Source: CAWBCR01 sp963787375
GTDB lineage: Bacteria > Chloroflexota > Anaerolineae > Aggregatilineales > UBA3940
Assembly: GCA_963787375.1 (NCBI GenBank)
Contig: CAWBCR010000021.1
Coordinates: 1-64,000 of the forward strand
Direction: 5' to 3'
Length of the DNA stretch: 64,000 nt
Part shown: positions 26,637-35,472 of the stretch, one piece after another
Layout: the number at the start of each line of letters is the position of its first letter
How positions within the stretch are numbered: the first letter of the stretch is position 1
The notes under the pieces: generated by a model
Database searches by the model: none
What the model was told of the DNA's origin: nothing
What the model saw: only the letters and a program-made list of their open reading frames with translations
Program-made: the position numbers and the translations under genes

Positions 26637-27830
26637 ATGGACGAGAGCCGATTCGCCAACAGCCCCACCGGCTACCTGGTTCCGCAGCAGAGCCTGAAGA
26701 CCGGCGAGGCGTACGCTGCCTACGTGCCGCAACCCCTGCCGCGATCCGTCTCTGCGCTGGCGCTCGACGACGCCGCGCTGACCTGGATCGCGCAGGCGGA
26801 GCAAGCGCTGGGCCGCCTCGACGGGGTGCTCGGCGCGCTGCCGCAGGTGTTTCAGGGGCAGCGGCTGCTGATGGCGCAGATCGTGATGCGCCAGGAAGCG
26901 GTCGCCAGCACGCGCATCGAGGGCACCCGCATCACCGACGCGGAAGCGCAGCGCTACGAGGTCGTCGGCCCCGAGGGCGAGGCGGTGGTCGATTACCGCG
27001 AGGTCACCAACTACATGGCCGCGCTGCGCGCCGGGCAGGACCTGCTCGCCTCGCTGCCCATCTCCGCGCGTTTCCTGTGCCGGCTCCACAAAGTTCTGCT
27101 AAACGGGCTGCCGCGCGGGCGGTCGGGCGGGCCGCATGGCCGCCTGCGCGAGGGGCCGGTGATCATCGGCGCGTCCACCCGCGTCGCCGATGCGCGCTTC
27201 GTGCCGCCCCCTGGCGACCGGGTCGCGGCGCTGGTCGACGGCTGGGCGGACTTCGTCAACGCGCGCCTGCAGATGCCCACTGTGCTTCAGGCCGCGCTGA
27301 TGCACTACCAGTTCGAGACGATCCACCCCTTCACCGATGGCAACGGGCGGCTGGGCCGCCTGCTGGTCAAGCTGTTCTTCGTCGAGCGGGGCGTGCTGCG
27401 CCAGCCGCTGCTCTACCTGAGCGGCTACCTGCTGAGAAATCGCGGGGCCTACTATGATGCGATGCTGGCCGTCAGCCGCGAGGGGGCATGGGGCGGTTGG
27501 GTAGGGTTCTTCGCGCGCGGGGTGGCCGAGCAGGCGCAGCGCACCGCCGACCTGGCCGGGAAAGTCGCGGCGCTGCGTGAGACGTATCTCGAACGGCTGC
27601 ACGCTGCCGGCGCGACGGAAACCACTTACCGGCTGCTCGACCTGTTGTTTGAGCACCAGACGATGACGGCCCCGTTCGCTGCCGGGCAAATGGGCGTGAC
27701 GGCCCCCACCGCCCGCAAGGCCATCGCGGCGCTCGTCGATTTCGGCATTCTGGCCGAGCAGACGGGCAAAGAGCGCTATCGGGAATATGCGCCAGTGGAG
27801 TTGATCGGCCTGCTCGACGCCGGAAGCTGA
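26637..27830 (+). CDS. Fic family protein (AMPylase type) with C-terminal winged helix
   Basis: 397 residues. The Fic core motif HPFTDGNGRLGR is intact (230-241), so the catalytic His and Mg/phosphate loop are present. An N-terminal inhibitory helix motif STRIEG (residues 91-96, S/T-x-x-x-E-G) marks class II self-inhibited Fic. The last 100 residues (TYRLLDLLFEHQTMTAPFAA ... FGILAEQTGKERYREYAP) look like a winged-helix DNA-binding domain. Such proteins transfer AMP to protein targets and often stand alone as regulators; no antitoxin gene is adjacent. Repressor binding to its own promoter repeat is conceivable. Confidence 0.9.
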   Translation: MDESRFANSPTGYLVPQQSLKTGEAYAAYVPQPLPRSVSALALDDAALTWIAQAEQALGRLDGVLGALPQVFQGQRLLMAQIVMRQEAVASTRIEGTRITDAEAQRYEVVGPEGEAVVDYREVTNYMAALRAGQDLLASLPISARFLCRLHKVLLNGLPRGRSGGPHGRLREGPVIIGASTRVADARFVPPPGDRVAALVDGWADFVNARLQMPTVLQAALMHYQFETIHPFTDGNGRLGRLLVKLFFVERGVLRQPLLYLSGYLLRNRGAYYDAMLAVSREGAWGGWVGFFARGVAEQAQRTADLAGKVAALRETYLERLHAAGATETTYRLLDLLFEHQTMTAPFAAGQMGVTAPTARKAIAALVDFGILAEQTGKERYREYAPVELIGLLDAGS

Positions 27831-27833
27831 CGC

Positions 27834-28643
27834 TCAGCGTTTCCTCAGCACCAGCCGCATATACTCCAGCGCGCCGCTGTCGAAGCGGTCGTAAATCAGC
27901 GTGCCCTCGACGCCCGCGAAGGCGTAGAAGATCCCCCGCGCGACGCGCGGCACGCCGTGGTCGATCAGCGCCCGGTTGCGCTCGCGCTGGTAGCCCAGCG
28001 CCGCCAGCACGTTGTGCGTGATGCGCTCCTGCGCTTCGACTTCAAACCCGGCCCGGTCGATATCCGCCATCAGTGCAGGCAGGGCCGACGGCGTGCGATG
28101 ATCGGCCCACAGCAGGTGGCCGCCGGGCCGCAGCACGCGCGCCACCTCGCTCAGAAAGCGCGGCATCGAGCCGTAGCAGTGCGACGACTCGACGTTGATC
28201 ACCACGTCAAACGAGGCGTCATCAAAAGGCAGCTTCTCGGCGTCGCCGTGGCGGAAGCGCAGCCCCGGCACGTCGTAGAAACGCTGGCAGAAGGCTGCTG
28301 CCCGGCTGGAAAAGTCGACGCCAGTCATGCTGCGTGGGTTCAGCGTGCGCATGACGTACGACGCCCCGCCGCCGCGCCCCGATCCCACCTCCAGTACATC
28401 GCGCCCGCTGAGGTCGATGGCCCCGGCGACCTGCCGGTACAACTGCAGGCTGTAGCGGTCGGCGGCGTCGCGGCCCTCCAGTGGGAGGGTGGCAGCGTCG
28501 GGACGCAGCGCCACGTAGCCATAGTTCATCAGCCGCACGTCGCCATTCTGATCCAGCCCGGCCAGATACTGGTAGAACAGCCGGTTGACCAGCCGTCGCA
28601 GCGCCGGGACGCGTGCCATCACGAAATCAGCCGTTGCATACAT
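27834..28643 (-). CDS. Class I SAM-dependent methyltransferase, phthiotriol-dimycocerosate methyltransferase-like
   Basis: 269 residues from ATG 28643 (MYATADFVMARVPALRRLV; AGAGGA upstream). An N-terminal helix region (NRLFYQYLAGLD, LMNYGYV) precedes the SAM loop VLEVGSGRGGGASYV, then GVDFSSRAA, GDAEKLPFDDASFDVVINVESSHCYG-like segments and RPGGHLLWADHR. The N-terminus and NVESSHCYG resemble mycobacterial phthiotriol/polyketide and sterol-type O-methyltransferases. Longer in-frame sequence to 28805 is unconserved. Convergent with the Fic gene by three bases. Substrate unknown; a lipid is likely. Confidence 0.75.
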   Translation of the reverse strand: MYATADFVMARVPALRRLVNRLFYQYLAGLDQNGDVRLMNYGYVALRPDAATLPLEGRDAADRYSLQLYRQVAGAIDLSGRDVLEVGSGRGGGASYVMRTLNPRSMTGVDFSSRAAAFCQRFYDVPGLRFRHGDAEKLPFDDASFDVVINVESSHCYGSMPRFLSEVARVLRPGGHLLWADHRTPSALPALMADIDRAGFEVEAQERITHNVLAALGYQRERNRALIDHGVPRVARGIFYAFAGVEGTLIYDRFDSGALEYMRLVLRKR

Positions 28644-28967
28644 GATCTGTGTTCCTCTGGCGAATTCAGCGGAAGTTGCGCGGAGTATACGGTTTCCGCT
28701 GACAGGCTGCAACCGGCGCGCCGCCTGTATCGCCCTCACGCATCGCATCGGCCAGGTGGCTGAGCGCAAAACCCGCCACCGGGGCGATGCCTCCGAGCCG
28801 CCCATGATCTATGATCTAACATAGCGGCCATACCCGCACAATTTGGGACACGACTGGGAGGGTGGGCGTCATGAGAACTTATACAGATCAGCGCGCAGAA
28901 ACGGTGCCGACGATTTCTGAACGAGAGTGGGTCGTTTGTAGAGCGCGCGCCCCAGCGTGAGCAAATC

Positions 28968-30053
28968 GTGCAGGCGCTGCAAACGTATCAGGACAGATAC
29001 CAATCGCTCTTTGAGCAGGTCCGGGACGCGATCTACATCAGCACGCTGGACGGCCAGCTTGTCGATATCAACCCGGCAGGCATCGAAATGTTTGGCTATG
29101 ATCGCAGCGAGCTGATGGACCTTGACATCAGGCAGTTATATGCCGACCCGGAAGAACGTGAGCACTTCAGGCAGATCATTTTCGACCTTGGCGGGATCAA
29201 AGAATACCCGGTCAGGCTCCGTCGCAAAGACGGCGTGATCCTCAACTGCCTGCTTACCTCGTCGCTGTGGGATGACGGGCAAGGCGTCGTCCTCGGCTAT
29301 CAGGGGATCATCCGGGATGTCACTGCCCGCTGGCAGGCCGAGATGAAGCTTCAGGAATATGCGAAGGAGCTGGAGGAGCGCAACGCCGAGCTTGACTCCT
29401 TCAGCCATACCATCGCGCATGACCTCAAAGGGTCGCTCCAGAACATCGTGCTGGGTCTGGACCTCATCACCGAGGAGGAGCATGGCCTATCGGAGACACA
29501 GCACAGCCTGCTCGACATCGCCCTGGATGCATCCCACAAAGCCAACCGGATGATCGAGGGACTGCTGCTGTTCGCCCGCCTGCGTGACGCCAGCGAAGTG
29601 ATCTCAGAGGTCGACATGGAGGCTGCTGCACAGGCGGCTCTGGCGCGGCTGCAGCACCACATCCAGGCCCGGCAGATGACCATCGAGGTGGAGTCGCCGC
29701 TGCTGCCGGCGCTGGGATACGCCCCCTGGGTTGAGGAAGTCCTGGCGAACCTGGTCGGAAACGCCGTCAAGTACTGCGGGCATGATAATCCCAACCCCAC
29801 CATCTGCATCCGGAGCTACCCGGCAGGCGATAGGGTGTGCTACGAAGTTGAAGATAACGGGCTGGGCATCCCGCCCGAGAACCTGAGCACGCTGTTCGCC
29901 ATGTTCTCGCGGTTTCACACGGCTGAGGCCGAAGGGACCGGGCTTGGCCTGTCGATTGTGCAGCGGATTGTCACGAAGCTGAACGGCGAGGTCGGAGTGC
30001 GCAGCGAAGTGGGCAGGGGCAGCACGTTCTGGTTCGCGCTGCCCGCCGCCTGA
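28968..30053 (+). CDS. PAS-domain sensor histidine kinase, cytoplasmic
   Basis: 361 residues from GTG 28968. PAS domain at 8-125 (SLFEQVRDAIYISTLDGQLV, DINPAGIEMFGYDRSELM, GYQGIIRDVTARW), short coiled linker, HisKA with phosphoacceptor in SHTIAHDLKGSLQNIV, and HATPase with NLVGNAVKY, EDNGLGIPPE and EGTGLGLSIVQRI. No TM segment, so a soluble sensor. The start is uncertain: ATG 28871 with a good GGGAGG site would add some 30 residues if one base is corrected near 28925. No response regulator adjoins it. Confidence 0.85.
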   Translation: MQALQTYQDRYQSLFEQVRDAIYISTLDGQLVDINPAGIEMFGYDRSELMDLDIRQLYADPEEREHFRQIIFDLGGIKEYPVRLRRKDGVILNCLLTSSLWDDGQGVVLGYQGIIRDVTARWQAEMKLQEYAKELEERNAELDSFSHTIAHDLKGSLQNIVLGLDLITEEEHGLSETQHSLLDIALDASHKANRMIEGLLLFARLRDASEVISEVDMEAAAQAALARLQHHIQARQMTIEVESPLLPALGYAPWVEEVLANLVGNAVKYCGHDNPNPTICIRSYPAGDRVCYEVEDNGLGIPPENLSTLFAMFSRFHTAEAEGTGLGLSIVQRIVTKLNGEVGVRSEVGRGSTFWFALPAA

Positions 30054-30082
30054 CCGCGCTCGATGCGAATCGAAAGGCCCCA

Positions 30083-31324
30083 CTAGCGATCTGCCGTCGC
30101 GTCAGCCGCGGCAGGCTGTGCGATGATATCCGGGTCCTTCATCTGGGTGATCACCAGCACGCTGACCACCATCAACCCCACAGCCAGCAGCAGCGACGGC
30201 GTGAACACACCGCCGCGACCCCTCATCGCTTCCATGATGTACACAAACACCACCGACGCCTGCCCGAACAACTGGATCAGCCCGTTGGAGGTGCCCTCCG
30301 GCGTGGGATAGGTAATCTCGGCGGCGTACTGGAAGCCGATCGGGCTGACGCCGATCAGGAAGAAGCCCATCGCAAAGGCCGAAGCGAACAGCAGCCACAG
30401 GCTGGTGGCGAACGTCAGGCCGATCAGGCCGGGTACGGCCAGCGTGAAGCCCAACAGCAGGAAGACCTGGCGTTTGTGCTGCTTGTCGGAGATGGGCGGC
30501 AGGACCACCGCGCCTATCAGCCCACCGACCAGCAGCAGCGCGCCCAGCGTCCCGGCGTCGACCGTCGTGAAGCCGCGTGGCCGGATGATGCCCTCGACCC
30601 AGGTGGTGAGGCCGTTGAAGATACCCATGCCGATGGTCTGGATGGCGAGATACAGCCAGAAGGGCCGTGCCCTGAGCGCGTGCTTCAGCCCGTCGAGCAT
30701 CAGCGCACGCGCCTCCATGCCGGGCGGGCAGGGCGGTGTCGGCGGCGTCTCGCGGGCCAGCACCACGAACACCACCGCCGAAAAGGCCGCGACACCACCG
30801 TAGATCAGCTGCACGGTGGGGATCGCCAGGCTCTCGGTCAGGATCGGTGTCAGCACCATGCCCAGCGCCACGCCGATCAGGTTCGACAGCGTCACCAGCC
30901 CGACGGCGGTCGCGCGCTCTTCCAGCGCGAACCACTGCGCCGGGACCTTCGTCCATGAGTTCATCAGGAATGGCTGGGCGATGGCCAGCCCGATGGTGCT
31001 CAACACGACCAGCGTGTAGTTGGCCCCGGCCAGCCCGCGCAGCACGCCGAAGATGCCCATGAGCACCGCGCCGATGCTGACCGCCAGCCGGAAGCCGTAG
31101 GTGTCGATGACCCATGAGATCGGGATCGCCAGCGGGACGTAGGCGATCATGAAAGTCATCGCCAGCAGCCCGATCTGCAGGTCGCCGACGCCGTAGAAGC
31201 GCGCCGCCGGCCCGGTGATGGGCGCGTAGGCGATCCACAGCGTCTGGATGGTCAGGTTGATGGCCATGAAGGCCCCCAGCACCACCCACCGATATCCATA
31301 TACGCGATACGTCCGTTCGCTCAT
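30083..31324 (-). CDS. Major facilitator superfamily transporter
   Basis: 413 residues, about 12 TM helices in two halves joined by a cytoplasmic loop near 195-215 (RETPPTPPCPPGMEARAL). Start ATG 31324 after CAGGAGGCC. The pattern WVVLGAFMAINLTIQTLWIA at the N-terminus and QPFLMNSWTKVPAQWF resembles the FLVCR-like and related MFS groups, which export haem, choline or small organics, but substrate cannot be assigned. Convergent with the PAS kinase gene. Confidence 0.8.
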   Translation of the reverse strand: MSERTYRVYGYRWVVLGAFMAINLTIQTLWIAYAPITGPAARFYGVGDLQIGLLAMTFMIAYVPLAIPISWVIDTYGFRLAVSIGAVLMGIFGVLRGLAGANYTLVVLSTIGLAIAQPFLMNSWTKVPAQWFALEERATAVGLVTLSNLIGVALGMVLTPILTESLAIPTVQLIYGGVAAFSAVVFVVLARETPPTPPCPPGMEARALMLDGLKHALRARPFWLYLAIQTIGMGIFNGLTTWVEGIIRPRGFTTVDAGTLGALLLVGGLIGAVVLPPISDKQHKRQVFLLLGFTLAVPGLIGLTFATSLWLLFASAFAMGFFLIGVSPIGFQYAAEITYPTPEGTSNGLIQLFGQASVVFVYIMEAMRGRGGVFTPSLLLAVGLMVVSVLVITQMKDPDIIAQPAAADATADR

Positions 31325-31589
31325 AGTGGCCTCCTGTGTCGGGCAGGCTCATGTGATACGCCCTTTGCGCCAATAGTTGAAACCGTCGCGCGGCGCAGAG
31401 GATACGTGCTCGCACGCTCGGCAGGCGGCTGGCGTCGATCCGGCGCGTATCGTATACTGGAATCAACGTGATTTGAGGGGCAGCGGCAGGCCGGTCATGA
31501 CGCCGCGCCGGAGGAGGGGAAAACAATAGAGCCTGCCTGCTACGGTCTACATGAGGGATGAGCGTTATTGTTAGCCAAGGGAGGATACC

Positions 31590-32453
31590 ATGTTTCGCAA
31601 GCGCATGATGATCGTCGGTGGCGTGCTTGGGGCAGCGCTGCTCATCGTGGGGACGGCACTCGCCGCCACGATTGACACCACGGCCCGCACGGTGACCACC
31701 TCTGCATTCGACATCCAGTTCAGCCTGACGAACCCGGAAGAAATCAGCTCAATCAGTTGGAACGGTTCCCCCAACCTGACCGCCACCGGCGTGACAAGCT
31801 GTGGCGATCCGCTGGAATACTTCGGCAACAGTTGGGCCGCGCCCGACTCGGCGAACTTCGTGTCACTGGTCGGCTGGGCACAGTCCGGGACGTGGGGCAG
31901 CAAGAATTCCCACAGCGTCGACATCCGTTCCGTTTCAAACAGCGCGTCGGGCTGCTATGGGGCATCAGACATTCCGGTCCAGACCAGCTACCACTTCTGG
32001 GATCGCGGGCCCGTCGTCAACCGCATCCAGGTGCAGCGCAAGTTTGACTTCCGGGGCGCGCCGCTGACGCAGGATCTCCGGCCCTACATCCCGCGCCTGT
32101 ACCCGCTCGATGGCTACACCGAGGTGTACCATCCCGATGCCAGCGGCTCGCTGCTGGTGATGGAGACGCCGTCGGCCTGCCCGCTTGGCTGCCAGGTGTC
32201 TGACTGGAACGGTAGCTGGTTCGCCATGCACAACCCGACCACCGGCCAGGGCGTGATCGTACGCCACGCGCCGTCCGGCTACGCGGTCAGTCTGTGGGTG
32301 GACGAAGACTCCGCGTCGTACACCAACGCCACCAGCGTGCTGCTTCTCCAGCCAGCCGGCGGCTTCACCGGGCGGGTCACCGACACACAGTTTATGTGCT
32401 TCTACAACAGCAGCATGTGGAGCCCGTCGCTGACGCTGCCGCCGGGCTGCTGA
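31590..32453 (+). CDS. Secreted protein of unknown function
   Basis: 287 residues with a Sec signal peptide (MFRKRMMIVGGVLGAALLIV, cleavage after ALA at about 25). The mature part is beta-rich, Ser/Thr/Asn/Trp-rich with several Cys (CGDP, SGCYGASD, ACPLGCQVSD, MCFYN, PPGC) that could form disulphides. I recognise no family; the composition suggests an extracellular sugar-active or adhesive beta-sandwich. Start ATG 31590 after GGGAGGATACC. Followed by its own terminator at 32521. Confidence 0.65.
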   Translation: MFRKRMMIVGGVLGAALLIVGTALAATIDTTARTVTTSAFDIQFSLTNPEEISSISWNGSPNLTATGVTSCGDPLEYFGNSWAAPDSANFVSLVGWAQSGTWGSKNSHSVDIRSVSNSASGCYGASDIPVQTSYHFWDRGPVVNRIQVQRKFDFRGAPLTQDLRPYIPRLYPLDGYTEVYHPDASGSLLVMETPSACPLGCQVSDWNGSWFAMHNPTTGQGVIVRHAPSGYAVSLWVDEDSASYTNATSVLLLQPAGGFTGRVTDTQFMCFYNSSMWSPSLTLPPGC

Positions 32454-32520
32454 ATGCAGCAGGTTCACAACTCTGTGCGACCGCTCTGCATGGTCACAGA
32501 AGGGTCAAGTATCCGAACGA

Positions 32521-32556
32521 CGACGCGCTGGTGTTGCGCCGGCGCGTCGGTTTTGT
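32521..32556 (+). terminator. Rho-independent terminator after the secreted protein gene
   Basis: CGACGCGC, 13-base loop, GCGCGTCG followed by GTTTTGT, 68 bases after the stop codon. Confidence 0.6.
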
Positions 32557-32580
32557 ACCCGTGCTGGTCTGTGCGATAAT
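32553..32580 (+). promoter_or_regulatory. Possible promoter of the GcvT-FAD oxidoreductase operon
   Basis: TTGTAC (32553-32558), 16-base spacer, GATAAT (32575-32580), about 80 bases before ATG 32661. Confidence 0.4.
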
Positions 32581-32660
32581 GCAGTCGCCAAGGTTTCATC
32601 AGGAGTGTTTCAAGGAAAACTTTTGACAGAACACTTAACCATTGCAGAGACAAGTGAACC

Positions 32661-33874
32661 ATGCTCAAATACACGCCTTTTCACGAACGGACCGCGCCAT
32701 CTATGCCAGGCGCAGAACTGGCGGCGCTGGTCCGGCTACATCGTGGCCGGCTCCTACGAGCTGACGCACGAGGCCGAGTACTGGGCCATCCGCAATTCGG
32801 CGGCGCTGATCGACGTCTCGCCGCTGTACAAGTACCGCGTCAGCGGGCCCGACGCCGAGCGCGCGCTGAACCGCATGGTCACCCGCGACGTGTCGAAGCT
32901 GGCGGTGGGCCGCGTGGGCTACACCCCCTGGTGCGACGCGCGCGGCAAGCTGCTCGACGATGGCACGCTCCAGCGGCTAGGCCCCGACGAATTCCGCGTG
33001 ACCGCCGCCGACCCCAACCTGCGCTGGATACAGGAGAACGCTGCCGGCATGCAGGTGGCGGTCGAGGACGAGTCTGGAGCGGGTGGCGGCGCTGGCGCTT
33101 CAGGGCCCCACCTCGCGTGACATCCTGCGCCGCCTCACTGACGCCGACCTCGACACGCTGCACTATTACGGCATCACCCGCGCCGACCTGCGCGGCGTGC
33201 CGGTCGAGATCAGCCGCACCGGCTACACCGGCGACCTCGGCTTCGAGATCTGGCTGCCCGCCGAGCGCGCTCTCGACGTGTGGGACATGCTGGTCGAGGC
33301 CGGCGCGGATTACGACCTGCTGCCCGCCGGGATGCTGGCGCTGGACATGGCGCGCGTCGAGGCCGGGCTGCTGCTGATCGAGGTCGATTACGTGTCGGCC
33401 CGCCACGCGCTGATCCCGGCGCAGACCTCCACGCCCGACGAGCTGGGGCTGGGCTGGGCGGTCGGCATGGACAAGGGCAACTTTGTGGGCCGCGCGGCGA
33501 TCCGTGAGGAGCGGGCGCATGGGCGCGCGTGGGGCTTCGTCGGCGTGGCCGTCGAGTGGGAATCGCTGCACGCGCTGTACGCCGCGCACCGCCTGCCGCC
33601 GCAGCTTCCTGCCGCCGCGTGGCGCATGAGCGTGCCGATCTCCATCGAGGGGCGGCAGGTCGGCTACGCGTCGAGCGGGGTGTGGTCGCCGCTGCTCAAG
33701 CAGTATTTGGCGCTGGCGCACCTCAGAGAGCCTTATACGCGGGTGGGCACCCCGCTGAGCATCGAGATCACCGTCGAGCACGAGCGGCGGCAGGCGCAGG
33801 CGCGGGTCGTGCCGACGCCTTTCTTCGAGCCGGAGCGCAAGAAGGCGACAGCCCGCCGGGAGGCCGCAGCATGA
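32661..33874 (+). CDS. Aminomethyltransferase family protein (GcvT-like), two frameshifts
   Basis: About 404 reconstructed residues, a normal GcvT length. It starts MLKYTPFHERTAPSM at ATG 32661, changes frame near 32703, continues WSGYIVAGSYELTHEAEYWA, RNSAALIDVSPLYKYRVSGP and CDARGKLLDDGTL, then changes again near 33085 into ALQGPTSRDILRRL, RTGYTGDLGFEIW and the C-terminal barrel (PISIEGRQVGYASSGVWSP). These are the folate-binding GcvT motifs. It would move a one-carbon unit from an aminomethyl or N-methyl substrate to tetrahydrofolate. No other glycine-cleavage gene is present; instead the two FAD enzymes follow with 4-base ATGA overlaps. Confidence 0.8.
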
Positions 33875-35472
33875 CGAACCATCGTTACGACGCCATCGTC
33901 ATCGGCGGAGGGCACAACGGGCTGGTCGCCGCCGCGTATCTGGCCCGCGCGGGCAAGCGCGTGCTGGTGCTGGAGCGCCGCGAGATCGTCGGCGGGGCAA
34001 CCGTCACCGAGGAGATCGTGCCCGGCTTCAAGTTCTCGGTGTTCTCCTACGTCGTCAGCCTGCTGCGCCCCGAGATCATCCGCGACCTCGACCTGCCCGG
34101 CCACGGGCTGCGTCTGCTGCCGCTGGAAAGCACCTTCACACCGCTGTACGACCGCGACTACCTGGTGCGCTGGGCCGACTACGACCAGACGCGCCGCGAG
34201 CTGTACCGCCACTCCCCGCGCGACGCCGACGCCTACCCGGAGTTCGGCAAGCTGATGGTCCACGTGGCGCAGGCCGTGCAGCCGATCCTCAACATGGTGC
34301 CGCCCAACCCGGCCTCGCTCAACCCCGCCGACCTCACCGCGCTGCTCGACCTGCTGCGCGACATGCGCGGCATCGACCGCGAGCACTTCCACACGCTGGT
34401 CAAGCTGATGACGATGAGCAGCGCCGACCTGCTTGACGAGTGGTTTGAGACCGAGCCGCTCAAGGCGACCATGTCGTCCAGCGGGATTATCGGCACGTTC
34501 CTAGGGCCGCGCTCGCCGGGGACGGCCTACGTGCTGCTGCACCATTACATGGGCCAGATCGACGGCGTGTTCCGCGCGTGGGGTTTCCAGAAGGGCGGCA
34601 CCGGCGCGGTCGCGCAGGCGATTGCCGCCGCCGCGCGCCGCTTCGGCGTGGAGATCCGCACCGAAGCGCCCGTCGCGCGGGTGATCGTCAAACGCGGGCG
34701 AGCGGTGGGTGTCGCGCTGGAGAACGGCGATGAGTTCCACGCGCCGGTGGTCATCTCCGGCGTCGACCCCAAGCGCACCTTCCTGCGGCTGCTCGACGAG
34801 CAGGACCTGCCCGCCGATTTCGTCGACGACATCCGCAAGTTCAGGATTCGCGGCTCGTCGGGCAAGGTCAATCTGGCGCTCGACGGCCTGCCCGACTTCA
34901 CCTGCCTGAAGGGCCAGGACCCGCTGCCCTTCCTGCGCGGCGCAACGTCGATCAGCCCCAGCGTCGACTACCTCGAACGGGCCTACGACGACGCCAAGTA
35001 CGGCGACTTCTCGCGCCGCCCGTACATCGATATGATCATCCCCTCGTTGATCGACCCCGACATGGCCCCGCCCGGCAAGCACGTCATGTCGTGCTTCGTG
35101 CAGTACGCGCCCTCGGACCGCATCGGCGGCTGGGACGACGCCTCACGCGAGGCGTTCGGCGATGCGGTGATCGACACCATCGCCGAGCACGCGCCCAACA
35201 TCCGCGACATCATCGTTGGGCGGCAGGTGCTCACCCCGGCGGACATCGAGCGCATCGGCGGGCTGACGGAGGGCAACATCTTCCACGGCGAGCTGATGCT
35301 GTACCAGTTGTTCTTCCTGCGTCCCTCGATGCAGTGGTCGAACTACCGCACGCCGGTGCGCGGCTACTGGCAGTGTGGATCGGGCACGCACCCCGGCGGC
35401 GGCATCGCCGGCACGTCGGGGCGGCTGGCGGCGCTGGAGATCCTCAAGGAGTGGGGGGAGGCAGCCCGATGA
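33871..35472 (+). CDS. FAD-dependent oxidoreductase, phytoene-dehydrogenase-like (first of a tandem pair)
   Basis: 533 residues from ATG 33871, overlapping the GcvT-like stop by ATGA. Dinucleotide motif AIVIGGGHNGLVAAAYLARAG (about 8-28), then LERREIVGGATVTEEI, and a C-terminal FAD motif YWQCGSGTHPGGGIAG. This is the CrtI/NAD(P)-FAD amine-oxidase-like superfamily (COG1233), but the gene is not near carotenoid genes. The operon suggests oxidation of an N-methyl or aminomethyl compound whose one-carbon unit goes to the GcvT-like partner. That is inference from gene order. Confidence 0.8.
   Translation: MTNHRYDAIVIGGGHNGLVAAAYLARAGKRVLVLERREIVGGATVTEEIVPGFKFSVFSYVVSLLRPEIIRDLDLPGHGLRLLPLESTFTPLYDRDYLVRWADYDQTRRELYRHSPRDADAYPEFGKLMVHVAQAVQPILNMVPPNPASLNPADLTALLDLLRDMRGIDREHFHTLVKLMTMSSADLLDEWFETEPLKATMSSSGIIGTFLGPRSPGTAYVLLHHYMGQIDGVFRAWGFQKGGTGAVAQAIAAAARRFGVEIRTEAPVARVIVKRGRAVGVALENGDEFHAPVVISGVDPKRTFLRLLDEQDLPADFVDDIRKFRIRGSSGKVNLALDGLPDFTCLKGQDPLPFLRGATSISPSVDYLERAYDDAKYGDFSRRPYIDMIIPSLIDPDMAPPGKHVMSCFVQYAPSDRIGGWDDASREAFGDAVIDTIAEHAPNIRDIIVGRQVLTPADIERIGGLTEGNIFHGELMLYQLFFLRPSMQWSNYRTPVRGYWQCGSGTHPGGGIAGTSGRLAALEILKEWGEAAR

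Noticed and set aside
28645..28805. N-terminal extension of the methyltransferase at 27834
   Set aside because: The extra residues (Arg/Trp-rich) match no family; ATG 28643 with AGAGGA begins the conserved protein.
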